From the NCBI RefSeq assembly GCF_002149015.1, contig NZ_NGFO01000003.1, positions 1 through 64,000 on the forward strand: 64,000 bases of DNA. The letters are read 5' to 3'. A program made the position numbers and the translations under genes. The notes under the pieces are model-generated. The model saw only the letters and a list, made by a program, of their open reading frames with translations, did not search any database and was not told the origin of the DNA. The stretch comes from Gordonia lacunae (GTDB taxonomy: Bacteria > Actinomycetota > Actinomycetes > Mycobacteriales > Mycobacteriaceae). Positions 18,347 to 26,917 of the stretch are shown here, piece by piece. Within the stretch, counting starts at the first letter, position 1; the number at the start of each line of letters is the position of its first letter.

Positions 18347-19246
18347 TCAGTTGCGGTGCCGGTTGGGCCGCTCGCCGGGGTCCCGGCGAGGTGCCTCGTC
18401 GGTTCCGCCGGACCCGCGGACGGGCATCGGCGACATCCGGCGGCCCCCGGTGATCGGTGACGGGGGTGTGCGTGTCGGTGCGGGGCTCTCGGACTCCCCC
18501 GTCTGGGATGCGCCGGCCTGCGACGTGCCCTGGGCCTGTCGCCTGCGCTTGTCCCGCAACGATTCGGTCTTCTCGTCGGCGAGTTCGGCGCGGGTGGGTC
18601 CGTGCGGGTCGCGGGGATCGGGCGAGTCCTCGGGCTCCCGGACCGGCGGCAGCACCCGGAGCAGGTCGGCGAATCGGCGGACGACCTCCAGACCCGTGTT
18701 CAGCTTGGCCGGGTCGTTGGTCACCGGCATCGACCCCAGCGCCCAGTTGCCCTCGTTCCAGAGGACCTCGACGAACGCGGGCGCCTTGTTGGCGAGCGCG
18801 ACCATCCGGCGGTCGCAGACCCGGCGGGCGACCTCGAGATTGTTGGAGAACATGACGCGCGGGCCCATCGCACCCAGCAGTTCCACGTCGTCCTCGGCGG
18901 GGGCGAGGACGTCCTCGTGCCGCAGGTCGACGACGACATGCGACGGCGAGGAGCGTCGGACGGCGATCACGGTCGCGGTCTCGGCGAGGTCGAAGACCAC
19001 GGCCTCCACCCCGGCGTAGTGTCCGTATGCGACGTCCTGGACCGGGATGTGGTCGCCGACATTCATGGTTGCGCGCCGAAACACCTTGCGCAGCTTGGTG
19101 TCCGACTCGCGGAACTTGAACTCGTGCTCATCGCCCCAGACCGCACGCTGGTGCCGCGCGTCGCTCGACCTCTGGCGGTCGAGCCACAACAGGACACCCG
19201 CACCCAGTAGGGCCACGGCGGCGATCAGGAAATAGACGGTGGTCAT
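18347..19246 (-). CDS. Rv0383c-like membrane-anchored protein
   Basis: 299 residues. Residues 1-22 (MTTVYFLIAAVALLGAGVLL) form one membrane segment or uncleaved signal anchor; the rest is exported or cytosolic depending on orientation. The body has mixed alpha/beta composition (DHIPVQDVAYGHYAGVEAVVFDLAETATVIAVRR; VVDLRHEDVLAPAEDDVELL) and the final ~80 residues are Pro/Arg/Ser-rich and disordered. Position next to pyrE, size and N-terminal anchor match M. tuberculosis Rv0383c (284 residues, possible secreted protein). No enzymatic motif is visible. Function unknown. Confidence 0.78.
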   Translation of the reverse strand: MTTVYFLIAAVALLGAGVLLWLDRQRSSDARHQRAVWGDEHEFKFRESDTKLRKVFRRATMNVGDHIPVQDVAYGHYAGVEAVVFDLAETATVIAVRRSSPSHVVVDLRHEDVLAPAEDDVELLGAMGPRVMFSNNLEVARRVCDRRMVALANKAPAFVEVLWNEGNWALGSMPVTNDPAKLNTGLEVVRRFADLLRVLPPVREPEDSPDPRDPHGPTRAELADEKTESLRDKRRRQAQGTSQAGASQTGESESPAPTRTPPSPITGGRRMSPMPVRGSGGTDEAPRRDPGERPNRHRN

Positions 19247-19283
19247 CGCGCTACAGCCTACTATCGGCGGGCCTGCGGTGAGG

Positions 19284-20285
19284 TCATCCGCCTACCCGGA
19301 TGTACCCGCGTTCCTTGTCGACGACGTTGACCAGCACGTCGGCCGGCCTCTCGGCCCCCGCCGCGACGTAGCGCCGGAGGTTGTCGAGGACCTGCTCGGC
19401 CAGCGCCTCGCGCCACCCGACGGCGTCCCCGCTCATGTGCGCCGAGATCGCGACCCCGGGCAGGTCCCACAGTTCGCTGTCGGCGGGCATCGGCTCGGTG
19501 ACGAAGACGTCGAGTGTGGCCGCACCCAGGTGTCCGGATCGGAGCGACTGCACCAGGGCCGGCTCGTCGACGAGCTCGCCGCGTCCGACGTTGACCAGAT
19601 GTGCGCCGGGCTTCATCGCCGCCAGCACCGTCGCGTCGATCATCCCGGAGGTCTGCTCGGTCAGCGGCGCGATCGCGACGACGGTGTCGAAGTCACCCAC
19701 GTGCGCGGCGAGGTCGTCGGTGGCGACGACGTGACCGAAGTCCGGGTCCGAGGCGCGCTCGGTCCGGCCCGCTCCCACCACCCGGACACCCACGGCGCGT
19801 AGGAGTTTCGCGGTTGCGCGGCCGATCCCACCGGTACCGATGACGAGCGCGGAGGTGCGGTGCGTCGCCACGGTCTCGCGGTGCCGCCACTCATGCTCGC
19901 GCTGCAACGCCATCGACTCGTGTAAACCCTTGTGCCGCGCGAGGACAGCGGCGAGGACGAATTCCGCGATCGGCCGGTCGAAGACGCCGTGTGCGTTGGT
20001 CACCACCACGTCGGAGGCCCGCAACTCGTCGAAGAGCAACGAGTCGACTCCGGCCGCACACACGTGCACCCAGCGCAACGACGCCGTCGCCTCACCCCAG
20101 TGGTCGGCGAGCCCGCGGGAGAAGAAATCCCACAACACGAGAACGTCCGCACCCGGCAGGGCGGAGCCGAGATCGTCAGCCGTGCAGAGTCGTACCGTCG
20201 CGAGCTCCTCGATCTCGGCGAGGTTCCCCGGCGGGGGATCGTCGGGTGAGATCAGCAGGGCGACCACGGGCGCGTGCGGGCTCAT
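19284..20285 (-). CDS. D-2-hydroxyacid dehydrogenase (NAD-binding)
   Basis: 333 residues, NAD(P)-dependent oxidoreductase reducing a 2-oxoacid to a D-2-hydroxyacid. The Rossmann motif ALVIGTGGIGRATAKLLRAVGVRVVG sits at ~145-170; catalytic-region motifs follow: VNVGRGELVDEPALVQSL (Arg), ALD.. LDVFVTEPMP (Glu) and ISAHMSGD, where the usual catalytic His is in the SAHMSG motif. Substrate unclear (glyoxylate, hydroxypyruvate and others are family candidates). ATG 20285 overlaps the YoaK stop as ATGA, so the Lrp-YoaK-dehydrogenase run looks like one operon. Confidence 0.87.
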   Translation of the reverse strand: MSPHAPVVALLISPDDPPPGNLAEIEELATVRLCTADDLGSALPGADVLVLWDFFSRGLADHWGEATASLRWVHVCAAGVDSLLFDELRASDVVVTNAHGVFDRPIAEFVLAAVLARHKGLHESMALQREHEWRHRETVATHRTSALVIGTGGIGRATAKLLRAVGVRVVGAGRTERASDPDFGHVVATDDLAAHVGDFDTVVAIAPLTEQTSGMIDATVLAAMKPGAHLVNVGRGELVDEPALVQSLRSGHLGAATLDVFVTEPMPADSELWDLPGVAISAHMSGDAVGWREALAEQVLDNLRRYVAAGAERPADVLVNVVDKERGYIRVGG

Positions 20286-20959
20286 GACCCCACCGTAGGT
20301 GACGGGTCACCGCGTTCGTCGATCACGAAGAGCAGCAGCGTCACCGCGAGGAAACCGGCCGGCACCCACGCGGCGCGACCACCCAGCAGTTGGGTGCAGA
20401 CCGCCCCGACGAGCGCGCCGCCCGCGAACGCCCCCACCAGGCGGCCGTAGACCGCGAGGGCCGTGCGCGCATCCGGCGTCCGGTCGACGGTCACGCCGTA
20501 GCCGGCCTCGACGAGCCGCATGAGATTCCCCGTCGTGGCCACCGCGATGTAGTTGAGATCGCCGATGTTGCGGAACAACTCGATCTGCATGGCCGTGATG
20601 AACGAGATGGGGATGGTGACGAACGAATGCGGCACGGAGGTGGGCACGAAGCCGATCACCACGAGGATCAGCACCTGCAGTGCCATCGTCACCCGGATCG
20701 GATAGACGAGCAGGCGGTCGAACCGGCCGGCCTTCACGTGGACCGCGAGCACGACACCGACGAGGAAGGCCAGGATCGGCCACAGATGACCGGTCGCCTG
20801 ATACCAGTGCCGCTCGGACAGATTCAGCGCGAGGAGGATGACGTTTCCGGTCTGGGCGTTGGCGAACACCCCGCCCCGGGACAGATACGTGTAGCTGTCG
20901 AGGAAGCCGCAGGCCGCGGTGATCAGCAGGGCGAAGCGCAGCGAGGTCGACGTGGTCAT
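20282..20959 (-). CDS. YoaK/DUF1275 family membrane protein
   Basis: 225 residues with about six hydrophobic segments. SLRFALLITAACGFLDSYTYLSRGGVFANAQTGNVILLAL is the N-terminal signature of the YoaK (DUF1275) family; the Asn-Ala-Gln-Thr-Gly-Asn core is invariant there. Family role unknown; proposed as a small transporter. Starts one base after the Lrp-type regulator's stop (TGAGATG) and overlaps the following dehydrogenase, so the three are probably cotranscribed. Confidence 0.85.
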   Translation of the reverse strand: MTTSTSLRFALLITAACGFLDSYTYLSRGGVFANAQTGNVILLALNLSERHWYQATGHLWPILAFLVGVVLAVHVKAGRFDRLLVYPIRVTMALQVLILVVIGFVPTSVPHSFVTIPISFITAMQIELFRNIGDLNYIAVATTGNLMRLVEAGYGVTVDRTPDARTALAVYGRLVGAFAGGALVGAVCTQLLGGRAAWVPAGFLAVTLLLFVIDERGDPSPTVGS

Positions 20960-20960
20960 C

Positions 20961-21962
20961 TCACAGCACCACCGGAACCGAGCCCGTGCGACAGCCCGAC
21001 CGGTCCAGCAGTGAGCCGAGGCGCTTCGGGGTCTCCAGGGTGACCGACCGGTCGGCGACGACGAGCCCCGGCACCCGGCTCTCGAGCTGCTGCTCGAACT
21101 CGGACAGTTCGCCGATGGTGTGCAGCCAGACCGCCATCAGGATGTTCGCGGTGCCGGTGACCTCGCAGCAGACACGGACCTGGGGCAGTTCGTCGAGCGC
21201 GTCGACGAGCGCCGAGATCGACCTCGACGACGCCCGCGCCCACACGTTCGCCGTGACGGGCCATCCACTGATGACATGGGCCACCTCGCATCTGATCGAC
21301 AGGACGCGTTCGGCGACGAGTGCGGTCAGCCGGCGCCGGACGGTCGGTGCGCTCAGACCACTCGCGGTCGCCAGATCGACCGCCGAGCGTCGACCGTCCT
21401 CGGCCAGGGCGGCGATGAGTCGCAGATCCATCTCGTCGGGTTCGTGTGCCAGTGGGCGGTGCTCGGGCCGGTGCTCGACGAGTACCGACTCGTCCGCGTC
21501 GGAGAGTGTGTGCACCCGCCAGCGTTCGCTCTCGCCGAAGACCCGCATCACCACTCGGGTCCGGGTCCGGGCGACGCCCTCGGTCTCGGCGAGGCACTGC
21601 ACCCAGTCGCCGAGAAAGCCGAGGTCGGGCACCATCACGGTCAGCAGCAGGTCGCCGTCGCCCGCGGTGCGCTGGATCGTGGCCACATGCCGGTCCCCCG
21701 CGAGCCGCTCGACGAGGGCCTCGCGGTGCGACGACGCCTGGACCTCGACGAAGGCGCTGCAGCGGGTGTTCAGATAGGCGGCCCCGGGATAGGTCACGAT
21801 CCAGGCGAGACCGCTGTCGACCAGCCGTTCCCACCGGCGGGCCGCGGTCGCCGGGCTCACGCCCACGACGTCGCCGACGACGCCCCACGGCGCCCTCGGC
21901 GCGACCTGCAGAGCGTGAACGATCTGATAATCGAGGTCGTCCGGCACGCAACAATCCTGCAT
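20961..21962 (-). CDS. Double-domain Lrp/AsnC transcriptional regulator
   Basis: About 333 residues, twice a normal Lrp: two winged-helix and two RAM ligand domains in tandem. First HTH: LDYQIVHALQVAPRAPWGVVGDVVGVSPATAARRWERL (~10-45); first RAM ~ residues 70-145. Second HTH: MDLRLIAALAEDGRRSAVDLATASGLSAPTVRRRL (~170-205); second RAM ~ 225-300. Lrp proteins sense amino acids and control their metabolism. Divergent from the opine-dehydrogenase-like gene at 22082, so it is a natural candidate regulator of that locus. Starts: ATG 21962, GTG 21965, or GTG 21947, which alone has AGGAT upstream. Confidence 0.85.
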   Translation of the reverse strand: MQDCCVPDDLDYQIVHALQVAPRAPWGVVGDVVGVSPATAARRWERLVDSGLAWIVTYPGAAYLNTRCSAFVEVQASSHREALVERLAGDRHVATIQRTAGDGDLLLTVMVPDLGFLGDWVQCLAETEGVARTRTRVVMRVFGESERWRVHTLSDADESVLVEHRPEHRPLAHEPDEMDLRLIAALAEDGRRSAVDLATASGLSAPTVRRRLTALVAERVLSIRCEVAHVISGWPVTANVWARASSRSISALVDALDELPQVRVCCEVTGTANILMAVWLHTIGELSEFEQQLESRVPGLVVADRSVTLETPKRLGSLLDRSGCRTGSVPVVL

Positions 21963-22081
21963 CACGCGGTGAACTTTTTTCGGTTTCGGCAGACGCCGGG
22001 ACAGTCCGCGGCAGCGCTCCTACGTTTCCTCCCAACACCCCAGAGGCCGCGCGGGCGGCCCGAGATCGAGGAGGACGTTTC

Positions 22082-23200
22082 GTGAAGGTCTGCGTCATCG
22101 GCGGAGGTCACGGCTCTTACGCGGCTGCGGCCGAGCTCAGCGAGAAGGGCCACCATGTCACCTGGTGGCGACGGGATTCCGCGGCGTTCTCGTCGCTGGT
22201 CGAGCGCGGTGCGCTCGAGATCGACGATCACCGCGGCCGCCGGCAGATCGATGTCGACGGCGTCGACAGCGGAACGGGCGGTGGCATCTCGATCGTCGCC
22301 GACCTCGCCGAGGCGGTGTCCAACGCCGAGGTCATCGTCGCACCGGTCCCCGCCTTCGCCCACGAGTCGCTGGCTCGGCAGCTCGCCCCGCATCTGCGCG
22401 ACGGTCAGGTCGTCTACCTCCCGCCGGGCAGCTTCGGGTCGGTCGTCTTCGCGCAGGCGGTACGCGCCGCGGGCAACCCCGCCGACGTCGCGTTCGCCGA
22501 GACCGGGACCCTGCCCTACCTCGCGCGCAAACACGGCGACACCCGCGTCGTGGTCAGCGGATACGCCACGCGTCTACCCACGGGCGTCTTCCCGGCGCGG
22601 CACACCGACCGGGCGCTGGCGGTCCTCGGCGAGGTCTACCCGGCCGTCGAACGCGTCGAGGACGCCCTCAGTGGCGCGCTGATGAACGCCGGCCCGATCA
22701 TCCACCCGCCGCTCATTCTCATGAATGCCGGTCCGCTGGAGCACTTTCCGTCGTGGGACATCCACAACGAGGGCACCCAGGACTCCATCCGCCGGGTCAC
22801 CTCCGCACTCGACGCCGAGCGCATCGCGGTCCGCGAGGCGCTCGGCTACGGCGCACCGCACTTCCCGCTCGCCGACCATTACACCGCCGACGGCGACGAG
22901 TGGATGTACGGCAACGCCGCCCACGAGAAGCTCACCGACAGCGGCGACTGGCGCGAGAACATCGACCTGCACACCCACCGCTACATGGTCGAGGACGTCG
23001 AGATCGGGCTGGCGCTGCTGAGCTCGGTGGGGCGGTGGGCGGCGGTGCCGACTCCGGTGGCCGACGGTCTGCTCGCCCTCGCCGGCGCGGTCACCGGCCG
23101 GCCGGCCGCGACCGGCGGGCGGACCCTGGAGAACCTGGGACTGGCCGGGCTCGACCCGTCCGGGATGCGGGCACTGCTCCACGACGGGCCGGCGCAGTGA
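22082..23200 (+). CDS. NAD/NADP octopine/nopaline-dehydrogenase family protein
   Basis: 372 residues. N-terminal nucleotide fold VKVCVIGGGHGSYAAAAELSEKGHHVTWW (1-29) with the Gly-rich turn, then the family helical domain with MNAGPIIHPPLILMNAGPLE (~208-227), carrying the His-Pro pair of opine dehydrogenases, and FHWDIHNEG-like PSWDIHNEGTQDSIRRV. Opine dehydrogenases reductively join (or oxidatively split) amino acids and 2-oxoacids. GAGGAGG nine bases before GTG 22082 fixes the start. GTGA overlap to the next gene marks an operon; divergent from the Lrp regulator. Substrate unknown; a catabolic opine or N-substituted amino acid is a fair guess. Confidence 0.83.
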   Translation: MKVCVIGGGHGSYAAAAELSEKGHHVTWWRRDSAAFSSLVERGALEIDDHRGRRQIDVDGVDSGTGGGISIVADLAEAVSNAEVIVAPVPAFAHESLARQLAPHLRDGQVVYLPPGSFGSVVFAQAVRAAGNPADVAFAETGTLPYLARKHGDTRVVVSGYATRLPTGVFPARHTDRALAVLGEVYPAVERVEDALSGALMNAGPIIHPPLILMNAGPLEHFPSWDIHNEGTQDSIRRVTSALDAERIAVREALGYGAPHFPLADHYTADGDEWMYGNAAHEKLTDSGDWRENIDLHTHRYMVEDVEIGLALLSSVGRWAAVPTPVADGLLALAGAVTGRPAATGGRTLENLGLAGLDPSGMRALLHDGPAQ

Positions 23201-24186
23201 CGGCCCGTCAGGTCGCCGTTGTCGGCGCCGGCCGGATGGGCCAGGGCATCGCCGCGGCGCTGGCCTTCGGGAATGTCCCGGTGGCCGTCGTCGACCTCCG
23301 CGATCGCGGCGCCGACGCCGCGGCCTATCTCGAGGGTGTCCGTGCGTCGATCCGACAGGCGCTGGCGCACAAGGTCACACTCGGCCTGCTGACGGTCGAG
23401 GACCTCGACGGTGTCACCGCTCTGGTGACGGTCGTCGGCGAGGTCGACGCCCTCACCCCGATGGCCGCGGCGGATCTCGTCTTCGAAGCCGTGCCGGAGG
23501 TCGCGGAGGTCAAGCGCGAGGCGCTCGCGTGGATCGAGGCCATGGTCGGCGACACCGTCCCCATCGCGTCGACCACGTCGAGTTTCCTCGTCGACGAACT
23601 CGCCGGGGCGTTGTCGGCGCCGGCGCGTTTCCTGAACGCGCACTGGCTCAATCCGGCCGATCTCATGCCGCTCGTCGAGGTGGCGTCCGGCACGGCGACC
23701 AGTCCCGGGGCCGTGGACACCACCCGCGAGCTGCTGCTCGCGGTCGGCAAGGTGCCCGTGGTGTGCGCCGCGTCGCCCGGGTACATCGTGCCCCGGCTTC
23801 AGGCGCTGGTGATGAACGAGGCCGCACGCATGGTGGCCGAGGGCGTGGCCAGCGCCGAGGACATCGACACCGCGGTCCGCATCGGATTCGGCTCGCGCTT
23901 CGCGGTTCTCGGCCTGCTCGAGTTCATCGACTGGGGCGGGTGCGACACCCTCTTCCACGCGTCGAACTACCTGAGCCGCGAACTCGGCGAGAGGTTCGCA
24001 CCCGCACCTCTGGTCGAGGCGAACATGACGTCCGGTCGCCGTGGGATCTCCGACGGCGCAGGCTTTTACGACTTCGACCCGGCGACCGTCGCCGACTATC
24101 GGGCACAGCGCATCGCCGATTTCGCCCGGGTGCTCGACGCGGTCGGACGTCTCGCCCGCCATGAGGAGTTCAGCACGGCCGACTGA
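23197..24186 (+). CDS. 3-hydroxyacyl-CoA-dehydrogenase-family NAD(P) oxidoreductase
   Basis: 329 residues, coupled to the upstream gene by GTGA. N-terminal fold QVAVVGAGRMGQGIAAALAFGNVPVAVVD (Gly-rich NAD motif), DLVFEAVPEVAEVKREALAWIE and STTSSFLVDELAGAL resemble 3-hydroxybutyryl-CoA dehydrogenase; AHWLNPADLMPLVEVASG replaces the usual HFFNP..M.LVEV of FadB-type enzymes, and C-terminal GFGSRFAVLGLLEFIDWGG takes the place of the typical GPM..DFIG region. This pattern fits carnitine- or other non-CoA hydroxyacid dehydrogenases. I infer a second oxidation step in the opine-dehydrogenase-like operon; substrate unknown. Confidence 0.8.
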   Translation: MTARQVAVVGAGRMGQGIAAALAFGNVPVAVVDLRDRGADAAAYLEGVRASIRQALAHKVTLGLLTVEDLDGVTALVTVVGEVDALTPMAAADLVFEAVPEVAEVKREALAWIEAMVGDTVPIASTTSSFLVDELAGALSAPARFLNAHWLNPADLMPLVEVASGTATSPGAVDTTRELLLAVGKVPVVCAASPGYIVPRLQALVMNEAARMVAEGVASAEDIDTAVRIGFGSRFAVLGLLEFIDWGGCDTLFHASNYLSRELGERFAPAPLVEANMTSGRRGISDGAGFYDFDPATVADYRAQRIADFARVLDAVGRLARHEEFSTAD

Positions 24187-24207
24187 CGTCTCGGGCGACG
24201 ACCAACC

Positions 24208-24231
24208 CGCCACCGGGCCGGCCCGGTGGCG
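24208..24231 (+). terminator. Perfect 24-bp palindrome after the dehydrogenase operon
   Basis: CGCCACCGGGCC (24208-24219) is directly followed by its exact reverse complement (24220-24231), 22 bp past the dehydrogenase stop. No U-run follows, so a hairpin terminator is probable but not proven; an operator is the alternative. Confidence 0.5.
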
Positions 24232-24387
24232 CGGTGAAGCGTGCCCGAACCTGGCCAATAGCTCGGCGCTGTAAAGCTTTTCCCGATTCCCCGCGTCGCG
24301 CGGGTTCGACACAATCGACCCATCCACGAGTACAGCCAACGAACGCCGGCCTCGACGGTCCGTTCGCCCACCGATGAGGAGTGATCC

Positions 24388-25749
24388 GTGGTAACTCTCG
24401 ACAATTCTGCACCGCCCGACCCGTCGGCACCGAGCACCGCCGCGCCCCGGCGGGAGCGAACCACTCGCGTCGCCGTCGCATCCGGCGTCGGCACGATCAT
24501 GGAGTTCTACGACTTCGCGATCTACGGCACCGCGACGGCGCTGGTCTTCAACAAGATCTTCTTCAACGTCGACGATCCCTGGTTCGGCACCTTCCTCGGA
24601 TTCGCGACCTTCGCGGTCGGCTTCGTGATGGCGCCGATCGGCGCCCTGATCTTCGGACACTTCGGGGACAAGTTCGGCCGGCGCAAGGCGCTGACCGCGG
24701 CCTTCCTGCTCATGGGCGGGTCGACCCTGGCGATGGGCGTCCTCCCCGACTACCAGGCCATCGGGATCGTGGCGCCGATCATCCTGGTCTTCCTCCGCAT
24801 GGTGCACGGTATCTCGCGAGGCGGTGAGATCGGCGGCGCCGCCCTGCTCGCCGCCGAACACGCGCCGACGCACCGGCGTGGTCTGTACGGCTGCTTCGTC
24901 ACCCTCGGCTCGCCGGTCGGCGGCATCCTGGCCAATCTGTCCTTCGCGCTCGTGCTGCTGATGCCGATGGAGCAGGTCCTGGCCTGGGGCTGGCGCATCC
25001 CGTTCCTCATCGGCGGAGTCGTGCTGGCGATCGGGGTGTGGACGCGGTCCAGGGTGAGCGAGACACCGGACTTCGTCCAGTCCAAGCAGGCCGAGGAGAG
25101 TTCGCCGCCGGCTTTTGCCGTGCTCCGGCAGAACTGGCGTCGTGTCGCCCTGGCCGCCGGGATCAACGTCGGGCAGAACTGCTATGCCTTCCTGTTGTTC
25201 ACCTTCATGCTGTCCTTCTTGACCGAGACCGATCCGGGACGCGGCTTCGAGCGGTCGCCGGTGGTCCTCGGCAGCACGCTGGCGCTCGCCTGTCACGCCG
25301 CGACCGTGGTGCTCGGCAGTTATCTGTCCGACCGGCTGGGCCGCAAGACGGTGATCGGATTCGGGATGATCACCTCGCTGCTGTTCGCGCCGGCCCTGTT
25401 CTGGGTCACCGCATCCGGGTCGCTGGCCGCCTGCATCACGGTCATCTCGATCGGCTTCGCCCTGACCGGCTTCGTCTACGGTCCGATGCTCACGACCTTC
25501 GCGGAGCTGTTCCCGATCACCCAGCGCTACAGCGGCATCGGGATCGGTTTCCAGGTCGGCGCGGTGCTGGGCGGCGGGCTGGCCCCGATGATCGCGAACC
25601 GGATCGTCAGCGCCACCGGCAGCGTGATCCCCGTCGGGATCTACGCGGCGGTCCTGATGGCGATCAGCCTCTGCTGCCTGATGGTCATCCGGGAGACCGC
25701 CCCGGCCCTCGCCGGGCGGCCGTCGCTCGGGCAGCGCCTGCGCGGCTGA
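24388..25749 (+). CDS. MHS-family MFS transporter, downstream of the opine operon
   Basis: 453 residues, twelve membrane segments. Family marks: VASGVGTIMEFYDFAIYGTA (first helix, MHS version), GHFGDKFGRRKALTAAFLL, FLRMVHGISRGGEIGGAALLAAEHAP (helix 5), and GRKTVIGFGMITSLL. The GTG at 24388 has GAGGAG seven bases upstream, so the start is firm. It follows the two dehydrogenase genes after 200 bp, with a palindrome and its own promoter region between; I take it as the importer for the substrate of that operon. The N-terminus is Pro/Ser-rich and cytosolic. Confidence 0.86.
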   Translation: MVTLDNSAPPDPSAPSTAAPRRERTTRVAVASGVGTIMEFYDFAIYGTATALVFNKIFFNVDDPWFGTFLGFATFAVGFVMAPIGALIFGHFGDKFGRRKALTAAFLLMGGSTLAMGVLPDYQAIGIVAPIILVFLRMVHGISRGGEIGGAALLAAEHAPTHRRGLYGCFVTLGSPVGGILANLSFALVLLMPMEQVLAWGWRIPFLIGGVVLAIGVWTRSRVSETPDFVQSKQAEESSPPAFAVLRQNWRRVALAAGINVGQNCYAFLLFTFMLSFLTETDPGRGFERSPVVLGSTLALACHAATVVLGSYLSDRLGRKTVIGFGMITSLLFAPALFWVTASGSLAACITVISIGFALTGFVYGPMLTTFAELFPITQRYSGIGIGFQVGAVLGGGLAPMIANRIVSATGSVIPVGIYAAVLMAISLCCLMVIRETAPALAGRPSLGQRLRG

Positions 25750-25765
25750 CACCCCCTCGGGCCAT

Positions 25766-25801
25766 TGACAGCATCCTGTCATGAATGACAGGATGCTGTC
25801 A
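25766..25801. promoter_or_regulatory. Nested palindromic operator of the DJ-1/MarR operon
   Basis: Two 17-bp arms, TGACAGCATCCTGTCAT and ATGACAGGATGCTGTCA, are exact reverse complements around a 2-bp centre (36 bp). Each arm is itself a dyad TGACAG-N4-CTGTCA. So the stretch can be read as two adjoining 16-bp operator sites, as two MarR dimers would need. TTGACA at 25765-25770 may be the -35 box, overlapped by the site. It ends 22 bp before the DJ-1 start codon. Likely target of the downstream MarR protein (autoregulation). Confidence 0.75.
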
Positions 25802-25823
25802 TTGTCGTCATCGAGGAGGAATC

Positions 25824-26429
25824 ATGCGAACCGTGCATCTCGCGCTGTATCCGACGCTCGCGGACTGGGAGTTCGGCTACGTCGCAGCGGGCATCAACAA
25901 CCCCGACTACCAGGCCGAACCCGGATCGTTCCGGATCGTGACCGTCGGCGCGTCCGCCGACCCGATCCGCACGATCGGCGGGGTCACCATGGTGCCCGAC
26001 ACCACGCTCGACGCCATCCGGCCCGAGGACAGCGCGATGCTGGTGCTGCCCGGCGCCCAGATCTGGGAGTCCAACGACGACTTCGTCGACGCCGCCCGGC
26101 GTTGGACGGACGCCGGGACGCCGGTCGCCGGGATCTGCGGCGCGACGATGGGACTCGCGCGCGCCGGACTGCTCGACGACCGCCGCCACACCAGCAACGC
26201 CCCCGAGCAGCTCGCACCCACGGGCTATGCGGGCGCGGCGCAGTACGTCGACGCTCCCGCCGTCGCCGATCGCGGGGTGATCACCGCCGCGGCGATCGCA
26301 CCCGTCGACTTCGCACGTGAGGTCTTCGCACTGCTCGGCCTCTACACACCGCCGGTTCTCGACGCCTGGTACCGGCTCTACGGACACCAGGACCCCAGCG
26401 GCTTCTACGCCCTGGCCGGCAAGCGGTGA
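25824..26429 (+). CDS. DJ-1/PfpI-family glutamine-amidotransferase-like protein
   Basis: 201 residues, flavodoxin-like alpha/beta fold. The nucleophile elbow TPVAGICGATMGLARAGLL holds Cys105; an Asp/Glu-rich approach (LVLPGAQIWESND) and a following strand contribute the acidic partner. Members act as proteases, glyoxalases, deglycases or amidotransferase-like hydrolases; YhbO/PfpI-type. GAGGAGGAATC before ATG 25824 fixes the start, shorter than the open frame. It is coupled to the MarR gene (GTGA overlap) and sits behind the palindromic operator; a stress-inducible detoxification pair is likely. Confidence 0.85.
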   Translation: MRTVHLALYPTLADWEFGYVAAGINNPDYQAEPGSFRIVTVGASADPIRTIGGVTMVPDTTLDAIRPEDSAMLVLPGAQIWESNDDFVDAARRWTDAGTPVAGICGATMGLARAGLLDDRRHTSNAPEQLAPTGYAGAAQYVDAPAVADRGVITAAAIAPVDFAREVFALLGLYTPPVLDAWYRLYGHQDPSGFYALAGKR

Positions 26430-26872
26430 GAGATCATCAGGACCTCCTGTCGGCCTCCGCACTGACGGCCTTTCGCCTCAACGGCCAGTTCCTCGCCCTC
26501 GCCGAACGCCTCGCCGCACCCGCCGAGCTGACCGCCACGCGATGGCAGGTGCTCGGCGCGGTCCTCGACGAGCCGCTGCCGGTGGCGGGGATCGCACGGG
26601 CGATGGGCATCACGCGGCAGAGCGTGCAGCGCACCGCCGACCTCCTCGTCGCCGACGGACTGGCCGAATACCGGGACAATCCGGCTCACCGCCGGGCCAA
26701 ACTCGTCGCTCCCACGGCAGCGGGACTCGCCGCCGTGCGGGCCATCAACCCCGGGCACCGGGAAGCGGCCGATCGCCTGGCGACCGTTCTCGACCCCGCG
26801 CGATGGGAACAGGCCCTGCACGCACTGCGAGACCTCAGCGCCGCTCTCGACACACTCGATGGCCAGCACTGA
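26426..26872 (+). CDS. MarR-family transcriptional regulator
   Basis: 148 residues, helical. Winged HTH: TATRWQVLGAVLDEPLPVAGIARAMGITRQSVQRTADLLVADGLAEYRDNPAHRRAKLVAPTAAG (~37-100), including the DNA-recognition helix ITRQSVQRTADLL and the wing NPAHRRAKL. MarR proteins usually repress their own operon and neighbours and release DNA upon binding phenolic or oxidising ligands. GTG 26426 overlaps the DJ-1 stop as GTGA. The 25766-25801 palindrome is its probable binding site. Confidence 0.88.
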   Translation: MRDHQDLLSASALTAFRLNGQFLALAERLAAPAELTATRWQVLGAVLDEPLPVAGIARAMGITRQSVQRTADLLVADGLAEYRDNPAHRRAKLVAPTAAGLAAVRAINPGHREAADRLATVLDPARWEQALHALRDLSAALDTLDGQH

Positions 26873-26878
26873 TGTCCA

Positions 26879-26890
26879 ATTGTTGACAAT
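26879..26890. promoter_or_regulatory. Candidate GntR operator before gabT
   Basis: ATTGTTGACAAT (26879-26890) has arms ATTGT/ACAAT around TG, the TTGTnnACAA type recognised by FCD-family GntR proteins. The TTGACA inside it may also be the -35 box. It lies 28 bp before the gabT start codon. The identical 12-mer is centred in the 22-bp palindrome at 40787-40808, near the GntR operon. Confidence 0.68.
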
Positions 26891-26917
26891 CGTACGATCG
26901 AGCGTCACCGTGTACCC

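Noticed and set aside
22981..25782. 933-codon minus-strand open frame antisense to three genes
   Set aside because: Arg/Gly/His/Gln-rich composition with no domain; typical shadow frame of high-GC coding strands opposite well-supported genes.
26883..26888. TTGACA as a firm -35 promoter element before gabT
   Set aside because: It coincides with the operator dyad and no convincing -10 hexamer follows at 16-18 bp, so no promoter is claimed.
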